Part shown: in pieces, positions 63,996 through 64,000 of the stretch
Numbering within the stretch: the first letter of the stretch is position 1
Layout: every line of letters begins with the position of its first letter
From: Lepidodermella squamata
Taxonomy: Eukaryota; Gastrotricha
Assembly (NCBI GenBank): GCA_047495785.1
Contig: JBLDXI010000048.1
Coordinates: 806,001 to 870,000 of the forward strand
Direction: 5' to 3'
DNA length: 64,000 nt
The notes under the pieces: model-generated
Databases searched by the model: none
What the model was told of the DNA's origin: nothing
Seen by the model: the letters and a program-made list of their open reading frames with translations, nothing else
Made by a program: the position numbers and the translations under genes

Positions 63996-64000
63996 AAAAC

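Overview
This is a eukaryotic, animal-type window. Genes are split by short GT-AG introns, mostly 45-70 bp, with loosely conserved acceptors such as TTGCAG, CCATAG and CTTAG. TATA-like boxes sit 50-75 bp before several start codons. Coding DNA is clearly more GC-rich than the AT-rich spacers. The protein repertoire (cys-loop receptor, CYP3-clan P450, aldo-keto reductase, RING/NHL protein, and modular LamG/EGF/ShKT/sushi receptors) points to an invertebrate with a compact genome. ShKT-like modules and tiny introns would suit a nematode or another ecdysozoan such as a tardigrade, but the species cannot be fixed from sequence alone.

Layout. 1-560: last exon of an unrecognised beta-rich gene. 750-6550: one intact aldo-keto reductase (4946-5899, minus) with two decayed copies, plus a broken Penelope-like retroelement (about 3560-4740). 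7527-12467 (minus): five-exon RING / TRAF-type zinc finger / NHL-like gene with a 174-bp MITE in an intron. 15393-19866 (minus): TIR / two P-loop NTPase domains / ankyrin protein of 1275 residues, built like a plant TNL or an animal NLR. 20275-22085 (minus): six-exon cytochrome P450. 22488-23739 (plus): five-exon secreted cysteine-rich protein. 24093-25665 (plus): seven-exon cys-loop receptor subunit with an odd pore. 26119-63726 (minus): three tandem paralogues (A, B, C) of a very large single-pass surface protein. Each has a signal peptide, five LamG domains with interleaved EGF modules, 14-16 further EGF modules, a ShKT-like pair, sushi domains, a transmembrane helix and a cytoplasmic tail.

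The most striking object lies inside an intron of copy B: an apparently intact piggyBac-type transposon, 46576-52498. It is flanked by TTAA and has 15-bp terminal inverted repeats differing at one position. Its five-exon, 617-residue transposase keeps the full Asp triad and a C-terminal cysteine-rich domain. Besides the transposase it carries a predicted secreted/membrane protein whose cysteine spacing resembles the Kar5/Brambleberry/GEX1 nuclear-fusion family. It also carries a two-exon single-pass membrane protein ending in an AT-hook-like motif. A DNA transposon carrying a karyogamy-type membrane protein and a membrane protein with a DNA-binding tail is the best candidate here for an undescribed system.

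The locus has a history of duplication. A cys-loop receptor C-terminal fragment lies tail to tail with copy B, just as the intact receptor lies tail to tail with copy A, so receptor plus surface gene were duplicated together. The 3' parts of A and B are almost identical, introns included, while their 5' parts have diverged. The aldo-keto reductase region and the 3' end of the NHL gene were likewise duplicated and then decayed.
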